Part shown: piece by piece, positions 1 to 11,183 of the stretch
Layout of the letters: each line of letters opens with the position of its first letter
Numbering within the stretch: the first letter of the stretch is position 1
DNA from: Zerene cesonia
Taxonomy: Eukaryota; Arthropoda; Insecta; Lepidoptera; Pieridae
DNA: 64,000 bases
Assembly: GCF_012273895.1 (NCBI RefSeq)
Contig: NC_052115.1
Span: forward strand, 3,348,001-3,412,000
Reading direction: 5' to 3'
Program-made: the position numbers and the translations under genes
The notes under the pieces: model-generated
Databases searched by the model: none
What the model was told of the DNA's origin: nothing
Seen by the model: the letters and a program-made list of their open reading frames with translations, nothing else

Positions 1-703
1 TTTAAAAATACAAAAATGACATGCCAACTCGACCATTCAGACAAGATTAATGACTGCCTTTCCTCTCAGTGTTCTTTTGTTTTCGAAGGCGCTGGCGGCT
101 TATGAAATTACACATCGCTAAAACATTATGTATATTCATTTATGATATTTGAAGTACGTAAATGCTAAATCTACATACGTCTTCATATGTGTGTCGCGAT
201 ATGAAAGCCTCCGAGTACTTAATGCTTGAGTCCTCTGGATTGAAAGAGGGATTACGGTGCGAGAGAGGAATGATAATTTTATATTATTTAGAAATTCACG
301 CAAAGGCACACGAGCGACTGATACGAGCTTATTTATGATTCGTTAAATATGCTTCAAGTACTTAACAATGTACGTCTAATGAGGTAATAGTATGATTTCA
401 ATTGGGTTGATTTCTACTGTATTTACTATGATTTTATTGATGCTTAAATGAATAAATCCAATAAAATAATCTTTCGGAAGAAAAAAAACACAAAGTGATT
501 TTTCTGATCAAGCTTGTAAATACACTTGAGTGTATAAGATTTTTAGCTCACGATAAATGAAATTACCAAGTAAATATTCATCAATCATTGCCCAATATTT
601 GAATTAAAGGCTCGCTATCAAAAATACGAAATTGTATTTAACTTCGAGAAAATTAATTAATAAATTATGCATGCGTATTCATATCGTAGCGGCGTAGCTC
701 AAA
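1..703. other. AT-rich non-coding stretch, nothing recognised
   Basis: No open frame of useful length, no repeat family and no RNA gene was recognised. The composition is typical of the AT-rich background of the window. Confidence 0.5.
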
Positions 704-891
704 CGTAGAACGCTACGGATTGCCTTTTTCCCGCGTAGCAGTCTACGGGAGATTTTTTATGTAGCCATAAAAAATTTATGGCGGTCCCCGTAAGCGGCAA
801 ATTGAATATAAAATCAACGCGATGAACTTTTAGGCTATATTTAATGAAGTGAACAGGAAACGTGTCTGAACGTCGATCGTAGAGCCCTACG
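704..891. repeat. Cluster of short perfect inverted repeats (CGTAG-N4-CTACG x3, plus one CCATAAA palindrome)
   Basis: Three copies of the same interrupted palindrome, CGTAG-N4-CTACG, lie at 704-717 (spacer AACG), 734-747 (spacer CAGT) and 878-891 (spacer AGCC). The arms are identical while the spacers differ. A fourth perfect inverted repeat, CCATAAA-aaa-TTTATGG, sits between them at 765-781. Extra CGTAG half-sites occur at 685-689 and 693-697. The first two centres are 30 bp apart. This could be a cluster of sites for a dimeric DNA-binding protein or part of a structured transposon end. The sequence alone does not decide, and no family was recognised. Confidence 0.6.
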
Positions 892-1819
892 AGGGTCTAA
901 AGTGTGTTATATTTCAAGTGTCCACCGACGTGGTGCGTTTTATTCGGATGCCATTTCATTTATTTAGATTAATTCAATGCTCGCTAAAGTTATACTTAAA
1001 TGGGAAGGGAAATACAACATCTAAGGGTCTTGCTTTTGAGTGAATGCTAAAAAAAGTAATTAATATTATGATTTATGGTCTCTTAATTGTCTGCAGTGTC
1101 TCTTAGTTGTTGCCTGTGAAATAAAACAATGATTATAACCTAGTAGACTTTAACTATTAAACAAAATAGATTTATGCAGAAGTTGATAAAAGAATACTTA
1201 AATATTTAATTCAACTTCCTAAATCTACGTTTGCACAGACCAGACACGGAAAACAAAACCCTCCCCTTTCTGCTAGGGAGAAATGAGCAAGAACTAAAAG
1301 TTAAATGAATCTTAATATCAGTGAAAGGAATATTTCAAGATGTTAGAGTTTTCGTAGTTAATGTAGCGGTGAGATAAACGGCATGATTATGGCAAGATTG
1401 GTAGATACAACGTAATTTATATGATTTTTGCCATCTACGAAAACTTTCTTTGCCATTAATAAGTATTATTGCAAGTTGTCATAGCGCGAATAGACAAGGG
1501 CTATATATTTGATATAACTAAGTTTCACTCTGGCTTAAAGTATCATTTATTGTTTATATTATTTAAGTTGCTTGTTTTTTATAGCTGGCAAGACCTCAGA
1601 GAAAACAATACTATGATTGATTGATTGATGTATTATTATTTTTGTCAGGATGGCATTTGGCATATTCCTATTTCTTTTTATATTATAAATGCGAAACTTA
1701 CTCTTGCTTGTCTCTTCTTCTCGCCAAAACTGCTGAATTGATTTGGATGAAATTTGACATAAAGATAGTGAATTATAGATATTGAATATAAGAGACCCGA
1801 GAAATAACAAAGGATAGTT
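892..1819. other. Non-coding stretch with one inverted repeat and a TGAT tract
   Basis: No gene seen. An 11-bp perfect inverted repeat (arms AGTTTTCGTAG at 1,347-1,357 and CTACGAAAACT at 1,435-1,445) brackets 77 bp, but there is no target-site duplication. A four-unit TGAT tract lies at 1,614-1,629 and could be the simple-repeat tail of an old non-LTR retrotransposon insertion. No coding remnant supports that. Confidence 0.4.
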
Positions 1820-1917
1820 TTTTCTGAAAATCCCACGGGGATGGGAAAAAAGTCTGTTTATCTGTCTGTCTTTTCTGACTCTTGGGACTTTTTACATTTG
1901 ACTACGCGGGCGAAATC
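1820..1917 (+). mobile_element. Degenerate Helitron-type or related repeat remnant
   Basis: The segment contains the 'gaaaatcccacggg' type motif and ends in 'ctacgcgggcgaaat', both typical of the decayed 3' halves of lepidopteran non-autonomous elements. The terminal CTAG is lost and no boundaries can be fixed. It abuts the next remnant. Confidence 0.3.
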
Positions 1918-1920
1918 ATA

Positions 1921-2070
1921 AATCTTTACTAATATTATTAAGCTGAAGAGTTTGTTTGTTTGTTGTTGAACGCACGAATTTCAGGAACTACTGGTCCGAT
2001 TTGAAAAATTCTTTCAATGTTAGATAGCCCATTTGAACCACGGGTGAAGCTGGGCGGATCGCAAGTTTTC
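1921..2070 (+). mobile_element. Non-autonomous Helitron-type element, 'gaactactggtccgat' subfamily, 3' end decayed
   Basis: The order of motifs is that of a common lepidopteran short element: a 'tactaatattatt' 5' block, a GTTTGTTTGTTTG block, 'ggaactactggtccgattt', 'attctttcaatgttag' and a GC-rich 3' end 'acgggtgaagctgggcgg'. It shares this order with the copies at 2,640, 48,935 and 54,641. The usual terminal CTAGT is not intact here. No protein is encoded. Such elements are known to be mobilised in trans by Helitron Rep/helicase proteins. Confidence 0.5.
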
Positions 2071-2639
2071 TATATTCAGTAAATTGAGAAATCTCTTTCT
2101 TTATTATTTAAAGCATATCTGGGATAACCATTGATTTCATCTATTTTTTAAATTCTCCAACAATCTGAATTTGTATTTAATGCGAAATTTGAGACCGAGC
2201 ATATTACCTTTAATTAAATTTAGTGTTCAGTATTATTCTGTGCATTCTATTAGAAGCGACGGGATTGAATTCATTGCATCGAATTTAGCGCTGATTTTGT
2301 TTAAATATCCTGAACTGCTAATACTGCTGTATGTATATTTTAGTGAGATACATATTTACTTTTAATGCACACAATAAAGTTTATACGACATATCGCGAAA
2401 TACATATTTGTTTTTGAAAATAATTCATATATTGCACTTTAACACAAAGTATTTAATAAAAAAAAATGATCCGTCAGTGAATCCGTGATGATAATTAAAC
2501 AGAGAAGTCATTGCAGCGTCCGCTGTCTAATTATATTTAAATTGGAGATGAGAACACGTGAAATGTAGCCTGTTTATTTACCTTTAATTATTTTCATTAC
2601 GGATTCAGGCCAAGGGTGGAGATTCCAAATATAAACCCA

Positions 2640-2805
2640 CTCATCTATACTTATGATATAAAGCTGAATCGTTTGTTTATTAAACGCGTTTATTTAAGGA
2701 ACTACTGGACCGATTTTAAATATTCTTTCATCCTTGGATTTGTAATGATACCTGAGAGCTATAGGCTATATATGTACCATTGGCGAAGCTGGGGCAAATC
2801 ACTAG
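2640..2805 (+). mobile_element. Non-autonomous Helitron-type element, 'gaactactggaccgat' subfamily
   Basis: The copy has 'gatataaagctgaatcg', 'aaggaactactggaccgat', 'attctttcatc', 'gctataggctatatatgtacc' and a 3' end of CTAG at 2,802-2,805 followed by T, as expected for a Helitron 3' terminus inserted at AT. The GC-rich subterminal block 'ggcgaagctggggc' has drifted. A 71-codon open frame across this segment is incidental. Confidence 0.55.
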
Positions 2806-3140
2806 TTAACGATGCGGTCAAAAGAAACTAGTGATTGTTTTTCTTGTATATCATCTTTTTTCTATTATATAATCGATGAAAAGTAATCATACAGTTAAGT
2901 TAATTTCATGCTCACAATATCATAATTCATTGATATGTAAAAACAAAAATAACTGGTTTTTTTATTTTGATTCAATTGTACAAGCGCTTAAGCTAGGTCT
3001 ACATTAATTGTAAACGTAAAGTTGTTTTTATTTAATGTATCGTTAATTATATTAATATTTCGAAACCTTTATTTGTTATAAGTGACACTAAGTCTTAAAA
3101 TAACACGTTACAAAATAAAACGTTATCAAATTTTTATATG

Positions 3141-3203
3141 CATCATCATTATCAGCCCATATATGTTCCCACTGCTGGGACACAGGCCTCCTATGAGGGC
3201 ATT
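3141..3203 (+). repeat. Fragment of a common lepidopteran interspersed repeat ('cagcccatat...tgctggg...cctcctatgag')
   Basis: The segment carries a (CAT)n-like lead, then 'atcagcccatatatgttccc', 'actgctgggacacaggcctc' and 'ctatgagggc'. From general knowledge this motif is abundant across moth and butterfly genomes as a short fragment of an interspersed element, probably a retroelement 3' part. Nothing else of the element is visible here. Confidence 0.6.
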
Positions 3204-5864
3204 TATATGCATATAAGCATATAATCAAAATTCGCGTCTTCTAAGCTCAATGTGACGATCGCGACGTCTAAATACAAGCTCCAGGTATACATTCCCATTT
3301 CACATAGAATTTTGATGGTAAAATCAATACATGTATACATAAGCTGCATCACAGCTGTACGCTATAAAAAGAGCCGCCAAATTGCCTCTGAATATAAATC
3401 ACCCTTCGACACTCCGATCGAGGAATGATGTGTACTGAAAATGTATGCGCAAATTTTCAATGTCCGCGGTTTCGAGCCAAATTTTTGCGGCCATATTGTA
3501 CAATAGCAGCAATATTTGGTACATATTAAATGTTTAATTAACAAATTTTTGCGGTTTTATCATTTGGAACTGGATTTTGCGGCGAGTTATGTTCTTTTAT
3601 CGATTTATGTTGTAATTTCATATCGTTTATCGTTTCCGTTATTACAAATATTAAAAGTGTAGATTGAGTATAATGAAATGAATGTTAAATAATTAGATTT
3701 GAGCTAAAATTTAATGTTTACTTTAAACTGAAAATACATACAGACGTATATAGAAGTTTCCTCCTTTCGTTTTTGGAAGTCGGTTAAGATTTTGATATTT
3801 ACTAGCGACGGAATAAGCTGAAAGCTAATAATAAGAACTTGAAAGACTGTTAAACAATTTATTAAACTGTATTTATTTCTATCACTTTTTCTTTATACGA
3901 TCTACGATCGATATTGTCGAGGATTATGACACCGAAAAAGAATGTAATACAAAAATTGGAGCTTTAATAGAACCCGAACTCAGTTTTATCTTTGTAATCC
4001 GACCACAAGGCAAGTTTCACAGGCAAACGAGTTAACTTAAACGATTTCCTTGCGCTGCCTTCGAGGAAAAAAAACTCACAAGTAATAGCATTTGTGAGAG
4101 AACTTCCTGGCAATACTTTATACAGATCACAGTTAACGATATTTCGCAAATAATTGTGTTTTCAGTCTGCCATCGGAGATTGCGAGGATTTATAACGCAT
4201 ATTTATGTTTAACGAGTCCCTAACAATTTTATTGCTTTATAATATTTATGTGCATGTTTATTGTACGATTATTTTGCCATTTGTGATTGGAGTAAAAGAT
4301 AGCGTTGATAGAAGTAGAAGGAGGTTATATTTTGAAATTTGTTTTTCGCACTACAGGGACAGGCCTCATGAGTATAAACTGTAATTGGGTACAAACATAT
4401 TATACTTGATAACAAAAGTCACCTCAATAACATTTCATATTTAAATAGTAAGTTTTAGTTCCAAATTTGTGGATTAATCTTATTCATTTTGATATTTTTT
4501 AGCCAGAAATTCATGCTTAAAATTACAGGCACAAATAGAAACATCATTTAAATTAATTATGAAAATAGTCTGGAACTAACAATTCAGTCAAAATATGAAC
4601 AAAGGCTTTTGTACCGCAAAACAAAGGCAGCAATGTGTAGTCCGTAAATACAGTATGTGAATATTATAGACTCATAATTACGTCAAAAGAATATTCCCGC
4701 TTTTTTAAATAAAGAAATAATTGAATAACGAAATTGTCTTGTTATTTGAAGTGTATTATTAAACGCCACTCAAATATTAGAGATTTGAAACAGTCAAGTG
4801 TCAGCTCTAATTGCTAGCCTTTGTTAATAAGTGTCTGAGACGAAATGTGAGTAATTTTGCCATCCCTACTAGCCGCTGGGTTAGGGTTGCTAACTTTGGT
4901 TTTGATAACATTGTTTATTTTACTCAATAGAAATCCTCATTTTATTTAACGTACCTGCACGCTACAAAGCATTAATTAGAATCGGTGTATGATGCTTTAA
5001 AATAGTCCTCATAAAGTATATGAATTTACGCAGAGCCTAAATTTGATAATCGCCCTAACTTTCAAATGTTACTTAGTAACTTTAAAGCATTTAGTTTTAA
5101 ATATAATTAAGCAACTTGTTTGAAACAAAAATTATTTACATAATTCGTCAATTAATGTCAAACCCATAAAAACTTTTCTCCCCAACCAACCCAGTTTGTA
5201 GTTCAATTAAAAAAACTTTACTTTTCCATAAAATGGCAGAGAATTGAAACAAAACGTTATATTTCAAATTGAATTCAGTATTCATATTACACAATTTCAG
5301 GCGCTTGTTATCATACTAAATACAAACACAAACACAATATTCCTGGAATCCAAATATATGACACGTTGCAACCCTACACTAGTGTCAGTGTGTTTGTCTT
5401 TATGTCGAGAGCGCTTCGCAAATTGTTTAAGTAGTCGTTATGCAGATCTATTATGCAGGTTTATAGCACGTACATTAAGTATCATATAACAGAATTATGC
5501 TGCTACTATCGTTACTTGAACTGATGACCGAGCTAGGTATATGTCGGTTCGACATTTTGAAATGACGGTAGATATGAATTGTTTGTGAATTATTATAAAG
5601 TCATGGACATCAATCTCACTGGTACATTAGAGAATAAGAAAGAAGTAAGCAGACGTTAAAAAAAGAAAACAGCTCTCGACTATAACAGTAATTACGAGAC
5701 TCATAATCAATTATTTTCGAAACTAAAATATGTATACTTATCAAATTTCTTTGCTCCTTCTCTTCTTTATTTATCTTCTAAGTAAAAACAAAGTATCGAC
5801 TCATTTTCACCCATTATTTTCAACATATTGTTACCTGAAACAAATAAAACATTATATTAAATAC
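3204..5864. other. AT-rich non-coding stretch
   Basis: Only short open frames occur, mostly from non-ATG starts, with no protein features. I recognise no repeat family or RNA gene. Confidence 0.45.
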
Positions 5865-5865
5865 A

Positions 5866-5899
5866 TTCGAGAAGATCTCTCTCGAAGAGATATATCTCT
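5866..5899. repeat. Two adjacent palindromes
   Basis: An inverted repeat TTCGAGA-N7-TCTCGAA (5,866-5,886) runs directly into a perfect 14-bp palindrome AGAGATATATCTCT (5,886-5,899). The first contains TTC-NN-GAA, the half-site arrangement of a heat-shock element. A regulatory role is only a guess, as no gene is seen nearby. Confidence 0.5.
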
Positions 5900-7465
5900 A
5901 TCTTTAAATTAATTCTCTTCAAATCAATCAAGAAATGCTTTCTATCAAAACAAGCATGATAAATAAATAATAAACTACTTCCAAACAAAGCTCATATGAG
6001 ATTAGATGTATATCTGTATTTGAAGTTTAAAATGGAAGTTGCTAAAAGCATCTTGAAGGGCTCGCAAGATATTCTTGGAAGCCTGTCAAATGTGGGAGTT
6101 ATTAATAGGTTTTATGTTACTTGCTATAAATTATGAACTTATTTACTTGCAGCTTATGATAAAACACATACTCGAAACAGTGTTGTTATAGTTTAATATG
6201 TAGGTATGTAATGTCATATATTTAATTGAATGAATTAAAAAAAATCTAATTACCAGAATATATAGCTTAAGTTAATGTAAAAGATAATTTTATTAGATCA
6301 ACCGTTATGTTAACATTTCAGACATAATCAAATCTGTAAAATAAATTATTTCTATTATATACTTATTTCGTTATAACTTACTGTATGGATATTCATCATT
6401 ACGATCAACAAACAGACAGAGGGAAGGTGTTCCTTTGATTACGTTAATCTTGGAAAGTCTTACACCATTTTCTTTTTGCTAACCTGACTTTGTAATTAAG
6501 AGTAAAAAGTGAAGAGGTTCGCCGTGTATTTGTCATTACTTTGTATTTCATCAAATTTACCTAACAAGAGAATACCTTATATTACGCGTACAACAAACTC
6601 TATAACAACATGATAACAGGGTCAGACTACGTTTAAATTAGCGTCCCAACACCATTGTTACCATTATCGCCCCTTATCTTCTTTATACGACTCGTCCAAA
6701 CATGTTTGTTTCAAATACTCCTTTGATATAATCTTAATGGTTACCTGTCCTGTCAGCAAATAAACTTAGCAGACAGTTTATGGAAGTTCCATATGAGTTA
6801 GGCGAAACTTTAATTCTGCGTTGGATCATTGCGCGCTGGCGATATAATAGTTTTAATTATACTTGGTTTATGTCAGCAATGTATTACGTGCATTTGCATA
6901 GCGTTAAGGCTTTAGAGAGAATGAAAGTATACATTTTAATGAAAGGCGAATTAACGTTTACGGTAATTAGAACACGCTCATTTGGGGAGGATACATTTAT
7001 TTAGGGGAGGTAATTACACTTCATGGAACTTGCATTACGCAGAACCAAACTCTCCAACGTTTTATTTTATGCCTTCTTTGAATTAGTTTAGTAATAGTTA
7101 ATACATTATAAATACATTTATGTTTAGAACTTTAATATTAAACAATAATATGAGCTGCATTTATTATTTTAATGTTATTATCTTCCAACTGTAACACATC
7201 TCAAATCCAATTAGGGTCACAGTAGACAATACGTTTTCAATTACCTCCAAACCGAGCCAGAGGCGTAGCTGACAAATGGTCTTTGAGCTTTGAATTACAA
7301 ACAATAAATCCTCGCCAACGCTTATTTAGTTTCACAGCTATGCTCGCTATTTAACTGACCCCCGGTTACGTCTTGGACCCTTGCATTGGGATAGATGATA
7401 TTGATGGCAGCGTCTTGTATAACAATGCAATTACTGTACATAACAGAGTAAGTTTTATTGTATCG
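5900..7465. other. AT-rich non-coding stretch
   Basis: No gene, RNA or repeat family recognised. A 74-codon open frame at 6,780-7,004 from an ATG has no recognisable motif or splice context and is treated as chance. Confidence 0.4.
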
Positions 7466-7479
7466 TATAGACCATGAAT
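7466..7479. repeat. 5' target-site duplication of the gapped SINE
   Basis: TATAGACCATGAAT here is repeated exactly at 8,636-8,649, immediately outside the other end of the SINE. It marks one insertion event spanning the assembly gap. Confidence 0.85.
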
Positions 7480-8635
7480 CCATGACCGCCTTGGTACAGT
7501 GGTTAACGCGTGAGCGTAGAACCGAGGGGTCCTGGGTTCAATTCCCGGTGGGGACGCACAAAANNNNNNNNNNNNNNNNNNNNNNNNNNNNNNNNNNNNN
7601 NNNNNNNNNNNNNNNNNNNNNNNNNNNNNNNNNNNNNNNNNNNNNNNNNNNNNNNNNNNNNNNNNNNNNNNNNNNNNNNNNNNNNNNNNNNNNNNNNNNN
7701 NNNNNNNNNNNNNNNNNNNNNNNNNNNNNNNNNNNNNNNNNNNNNNNNNNNNNNNNNNNNNNNNNNNNNNNNNNNNNNNNNNNNNNNNNNNNNNNNNNNN
7801 NNNNNNNNNNNNNNNNNNNNNNNNNNNNNNNNNNNNNNNNNNNNNNNNNNNNNNNNNNNNNNNNNNNNNNNNNNNNNNNNNNNNNNNNNNNNNNNNNNNN
7901 NNNNNNNNNNNNNNNNNNNNNNNNNNNNNNNNNNNNNNNNNNNNNNNNNNNNNNNNNNNNNNNNNNNNNNNNNNNNNNNNNNNNNNNNNNNNNNNNNNNN
8001 NNNNNNNNNNNNNNNNNNNNNNNNNNNNNNNNNNNNNNNNNNNNNNNNNNNNNNNNNNNNNNNNNNNNNNNNNNNNNNNNNNNNNNNNNNNNNNNNNNNN
8101 NNNNNNNNNNNNNNNNNNNNNNNNNNNNNNNNNNNNNNNNNNNNNNNNNNNNNNNNNNNNNNNNNNNNNNNNNNNNNNNNNNNNNNNNNNNNNNNNNNNN
8201 NNNNNNNNNNNNNNNNNNNNNNNNNNNNNNNNNNNNNNNNNNNNNNNNNNNNNNNNNNNNNNNNNNNNNNNNNNNNNNNNNNNNNNNNNNNNNNNNNNNN
8301 NNNNNNNNNNNNNNNNNNNNNNNNNNNNNNNNNNNNNNNNNNNNNNNNNNNNNNNNNNNNNNNNNNNNNNNNNNNNNNNNNNNNNNNNNNNNNNNNNNNN
8401 NNNNNNNNNNNNNNNNNNNNNNNNNNNNNNNNNNNNNNNNNNNNNNNNNNNNNNNNNNNNNNNNNNNNNNNNNNNNNNNNNNNNNNNNNNNNNNNNNNNN
8501 NNNNNNNNNNNNNNNNNNNNNNNNNNNNNNNNNNNNNNNNNNNNNNNNNNNNNNNNNNNNNNNAAGAAAATCGATCAGTGAAACAGATGTACATCATCTG
8601 CCCCATACCCCACTAGGGGACACGGGACTTCACTT
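7480..8635 (+). mobile_element. tRNA-derived SINE, interrupted by assembly gap (7,564-8,563)
   Basis: The left part is a tRNA-like head with an A-box-like 'tggtacagtgg' and a B box 'ggttcaattcc', and it ends 'ggtggggacgc' before the Ns. The right part (8,564-8,635) is the SINE body and 3' end: 'aagaaaatcgatcagtg', 'catcatctgccccatacccc' and 'ggggacacgggacttcac'. Both parts align with the ungapped copy at 18,979-19,195, and a 14-bp duplication flanks the whole. A polymerase III promoter would drive such an element, and retrotransposition would depend on a LINE partner that I do not see here. Long open frames through this interval are artefacts of the Ns. Confidence 0.85.
7564..8563. other. Assembly gap, exactly 1000 N
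   Basis: The run is exactly 1000 N, so it is a placeholder length. Comparison with the intact SINE copy predicts that only about 54 bases are missing. Confidence 0.95.
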
Positions 8636-8649
8636 TATAGACCATGAAT
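8636..8649. repeat. 3' target-site duplication of the gapped SINE
   Basis: Exact copy of the 14 bases at 7,466-7,479, directly after the SINE 3' end 'gacttcact'. Confidence 0.85.
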
Positions 8650-11131
8650 ATTAGGAAATTATCTATAAATTTGATGAATAAATAATTTTTACTTTCCTAC
8701 CAACAGTGGTTTTATAACCAAATTTAAATACGATAATGTTCTCATCGATTCTTGGAAAATTTATTTATAATGTCGTAATACAATAATGTCAAGCATCAAA
8801 GCGAAAACTTATTTAATGGAACCATGTAATGAATTCAGAATTTTAAATTTTTAATTATACTCGGTACATGTTATCTACATTGATTCCCTTTTTCTCATCA
8901 TTTAATAACGACAAAGTTCTGTCACGTTATTTTATCGAATGATAGATACATAATAATGTATTTATTTGTTATTCATGAAAATCGACTATTCAATTTAATT
9001 TTACATATAACCTCTAAGCTAAGCAAATCAAATGGGGTTGGTATACCCTATTCATTATAATACAATGATCAAAAACATATACCTTTCCATGAAATTAGTA
9101 GTAACATTATCACAAACACCCGAGGGAAGAAACTAATTTCTAAATATGAGGTTTTAAACCGACCTCATACTAATAATGAAAGATGAACAAAGGCAATTAT
9201 CTATCTTAAGACCGGAGCAGTACAGTGTTTATTAGTTTGCCATTAATTTCAGCTGAGGTGAGCAACGCATTTTGTCGGACCCCTCCTAACTAAACAATAA
9301 TAATTACTCCATATATACATGGAATGGGCTTGTATTGTATGAAAATGGTTAAAATGGTCTCCAATAACTCGTTCAGTAATTGGATTATAGTGGGTCGACG
9401 TTGGGACGCAGTAAATTTCGTATGTTATGTCAGATCGCTGCGTGATATAAACTATTCCATTTTAGAAACAAAGCTTTGTGTCAATATTTTAAACCGTGTT
9501 GCAATTTTGAGAGTAGTTGGTATTGTATCGGAATGTATTGGAGTAGAATCCAATCCCGATGTTACGAAGAACCCTTTATCGTATTATATGAGGCCTATTA
9601 AATGGTGACAATATTCTAACACGTATTTCTAGTTTTTTTTCTGGTTCGTTCAACGTTGTAACATAAAAAAAAAGAATTTAAATTGCGTGCATAATGTATA
9701 TCTACTATCTCTACTACATATATTCTAATGGACGATGAATGAACGGACGAAACCAAATCGAAGCTAGTGTGCTTATAAAAATGAAATAAGTATTGGATAA
9801 CTAAGATAAAGATAATATGAATATTACGTAGCTCGTTTAAAGAAACATTAAAAAAGGCTTTTTCTCAAATACAACGAACACTAAAAATTTATAAATTTTT
9901 CCTACATTGTAAACACGTATAATAACCTTCATAATTGATAGGTAAACGCGTAAATAATTCCAGAGCACAACAAAACATTTATTATATTGTAACAAGATTC
10001 TCTCAGAATAACATTGTCCATCTTATTCGAACCGGGTTGTCCCGGACAAATACCGAATTCAACGAATGTACGAATTTGTTTCCGAATCACGTCCAACGGG
10101 TGGGGGTAAACAGAAAGGGGGATAACGGGCGAAAAATTGCGTATCCATTGAGACTGAATTAGTAAAAGTAATAAATTAGAATTTGGAAGTGTTACGCATA
10201 CACTGAGTTGTTTATTGCCAAGTTTATTTTATGTAAACCCGCAAAATACGTAATGTGGGTGTTATATATTGAAAGTCACGTAAAGAATAATTGTCTTGAA
10301 TATTATTTTCTGATGTTACAAATATGAAAACTAGTACATATGTGAAGTCGATTGTTATAGTGTAGTATTGGGGGTTTTGAATTCAAAGAGAATGTCTTTA
10401 TGCAGATACACATAGAAATATAAAACAATATTTGTTTAATCTTGGTACCATGATGGATCACCATAATGCATGATTGCTTTATAAAAAATAACTTAGTGGA
10501 AACAAAACACTACTTTGTGTAGTTTTAGTAGGTACATTGAATAAAGCTGTTGTTTTTCACTGCAATGCATATATAATTAAGCTAATGAGTACATTAAAAT
10601 GTTTCAATGCTCACATTTGAATTTCGTTTCCACGCAAAAAATTCGTTTCATATCAAAGAAATATTTTAAAACGTTGTGTAGCTACAAGCTCAAAAGGGCA
10701 ATGTGTATAGACTCGAAAATAACACTTCCATATAATTTTTCACGAGTAATTTCACGACCTATTCGTTAATTACTCAGTAATTATACGTAGCAAAGTAAAC
10801 GGAAAAACAAAGACGTGCATAGCCGAAATACTGGAGTTTCGCTTAAGAACCGCTAGGGGACGCTAACAATGCGCCGCCATGTTTGATTTGGGAAGAACAA
10901 AAGGGCCGGCACAATGGTGAGCGACGAGTAACAAGTGCTGAAGTTACATACGATGTTATAACTGCTATAGCAAACCGAAACTGTAGTTATGTACTTTGAA
11001 TATTGAAAAAGTATTGTGTCAATATTCGAATGTGATTTTTTCACGCCAACACATTTTCGTTGCAATTTTTCTGGTGTCAAATTGTACGGATAGAGTTAAA
11101 ATAAATGGCTTTTGTATAATACGTTACCTCT
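8650..11131. other. AT-rich non-coding stretch
   Basis: No gene recognised. Open frames at 9,324-9,608 and 9,935-10,162 have neither recognisable motifs nor splice context. A GC-elevated patch near 10,030-10,130 contains a small inverted repeat CCGGG-ttgt-CCCGG. Another, at 10,850-10,930, includes 'gcgccgccatg'. Neither can be named. Confidence 0.4.
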
Positions 11132-11183
11132 TTGTGCAGCGTGGTTTCTGCTCTTGACAACCCGGAGGTCTCGAATTCGATAT
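11132..11183 (+). mobile_element. tRNA-like SINE head fragment
   Basis: 'gcgtggtttctgctcttgac' followed by 'aacccggaggtctcgaattcg' has the spacing of an A-box region and a degenerate B box as in lepidopteran tRNA-derived SINE heads. It is not the same subfamily as the copies at 7.5 and 19.0 kb. No body or tail is recognisable, so it is an old or truncated insertion. Confidence 0.4.

Noticed and set aside
1347..1445. 11-bp inverted repeats bracketing 77 bp as a MITE
   Set aside because: There is no target-site duplication and no second copy. Inverted repeats of this length at this distance occur by chance.
7458..8654. Very long open frames across the first gap on both strands
   Set aside because: They are open only because N codons contain no stops. 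The real sequence on both sides is a SINE.
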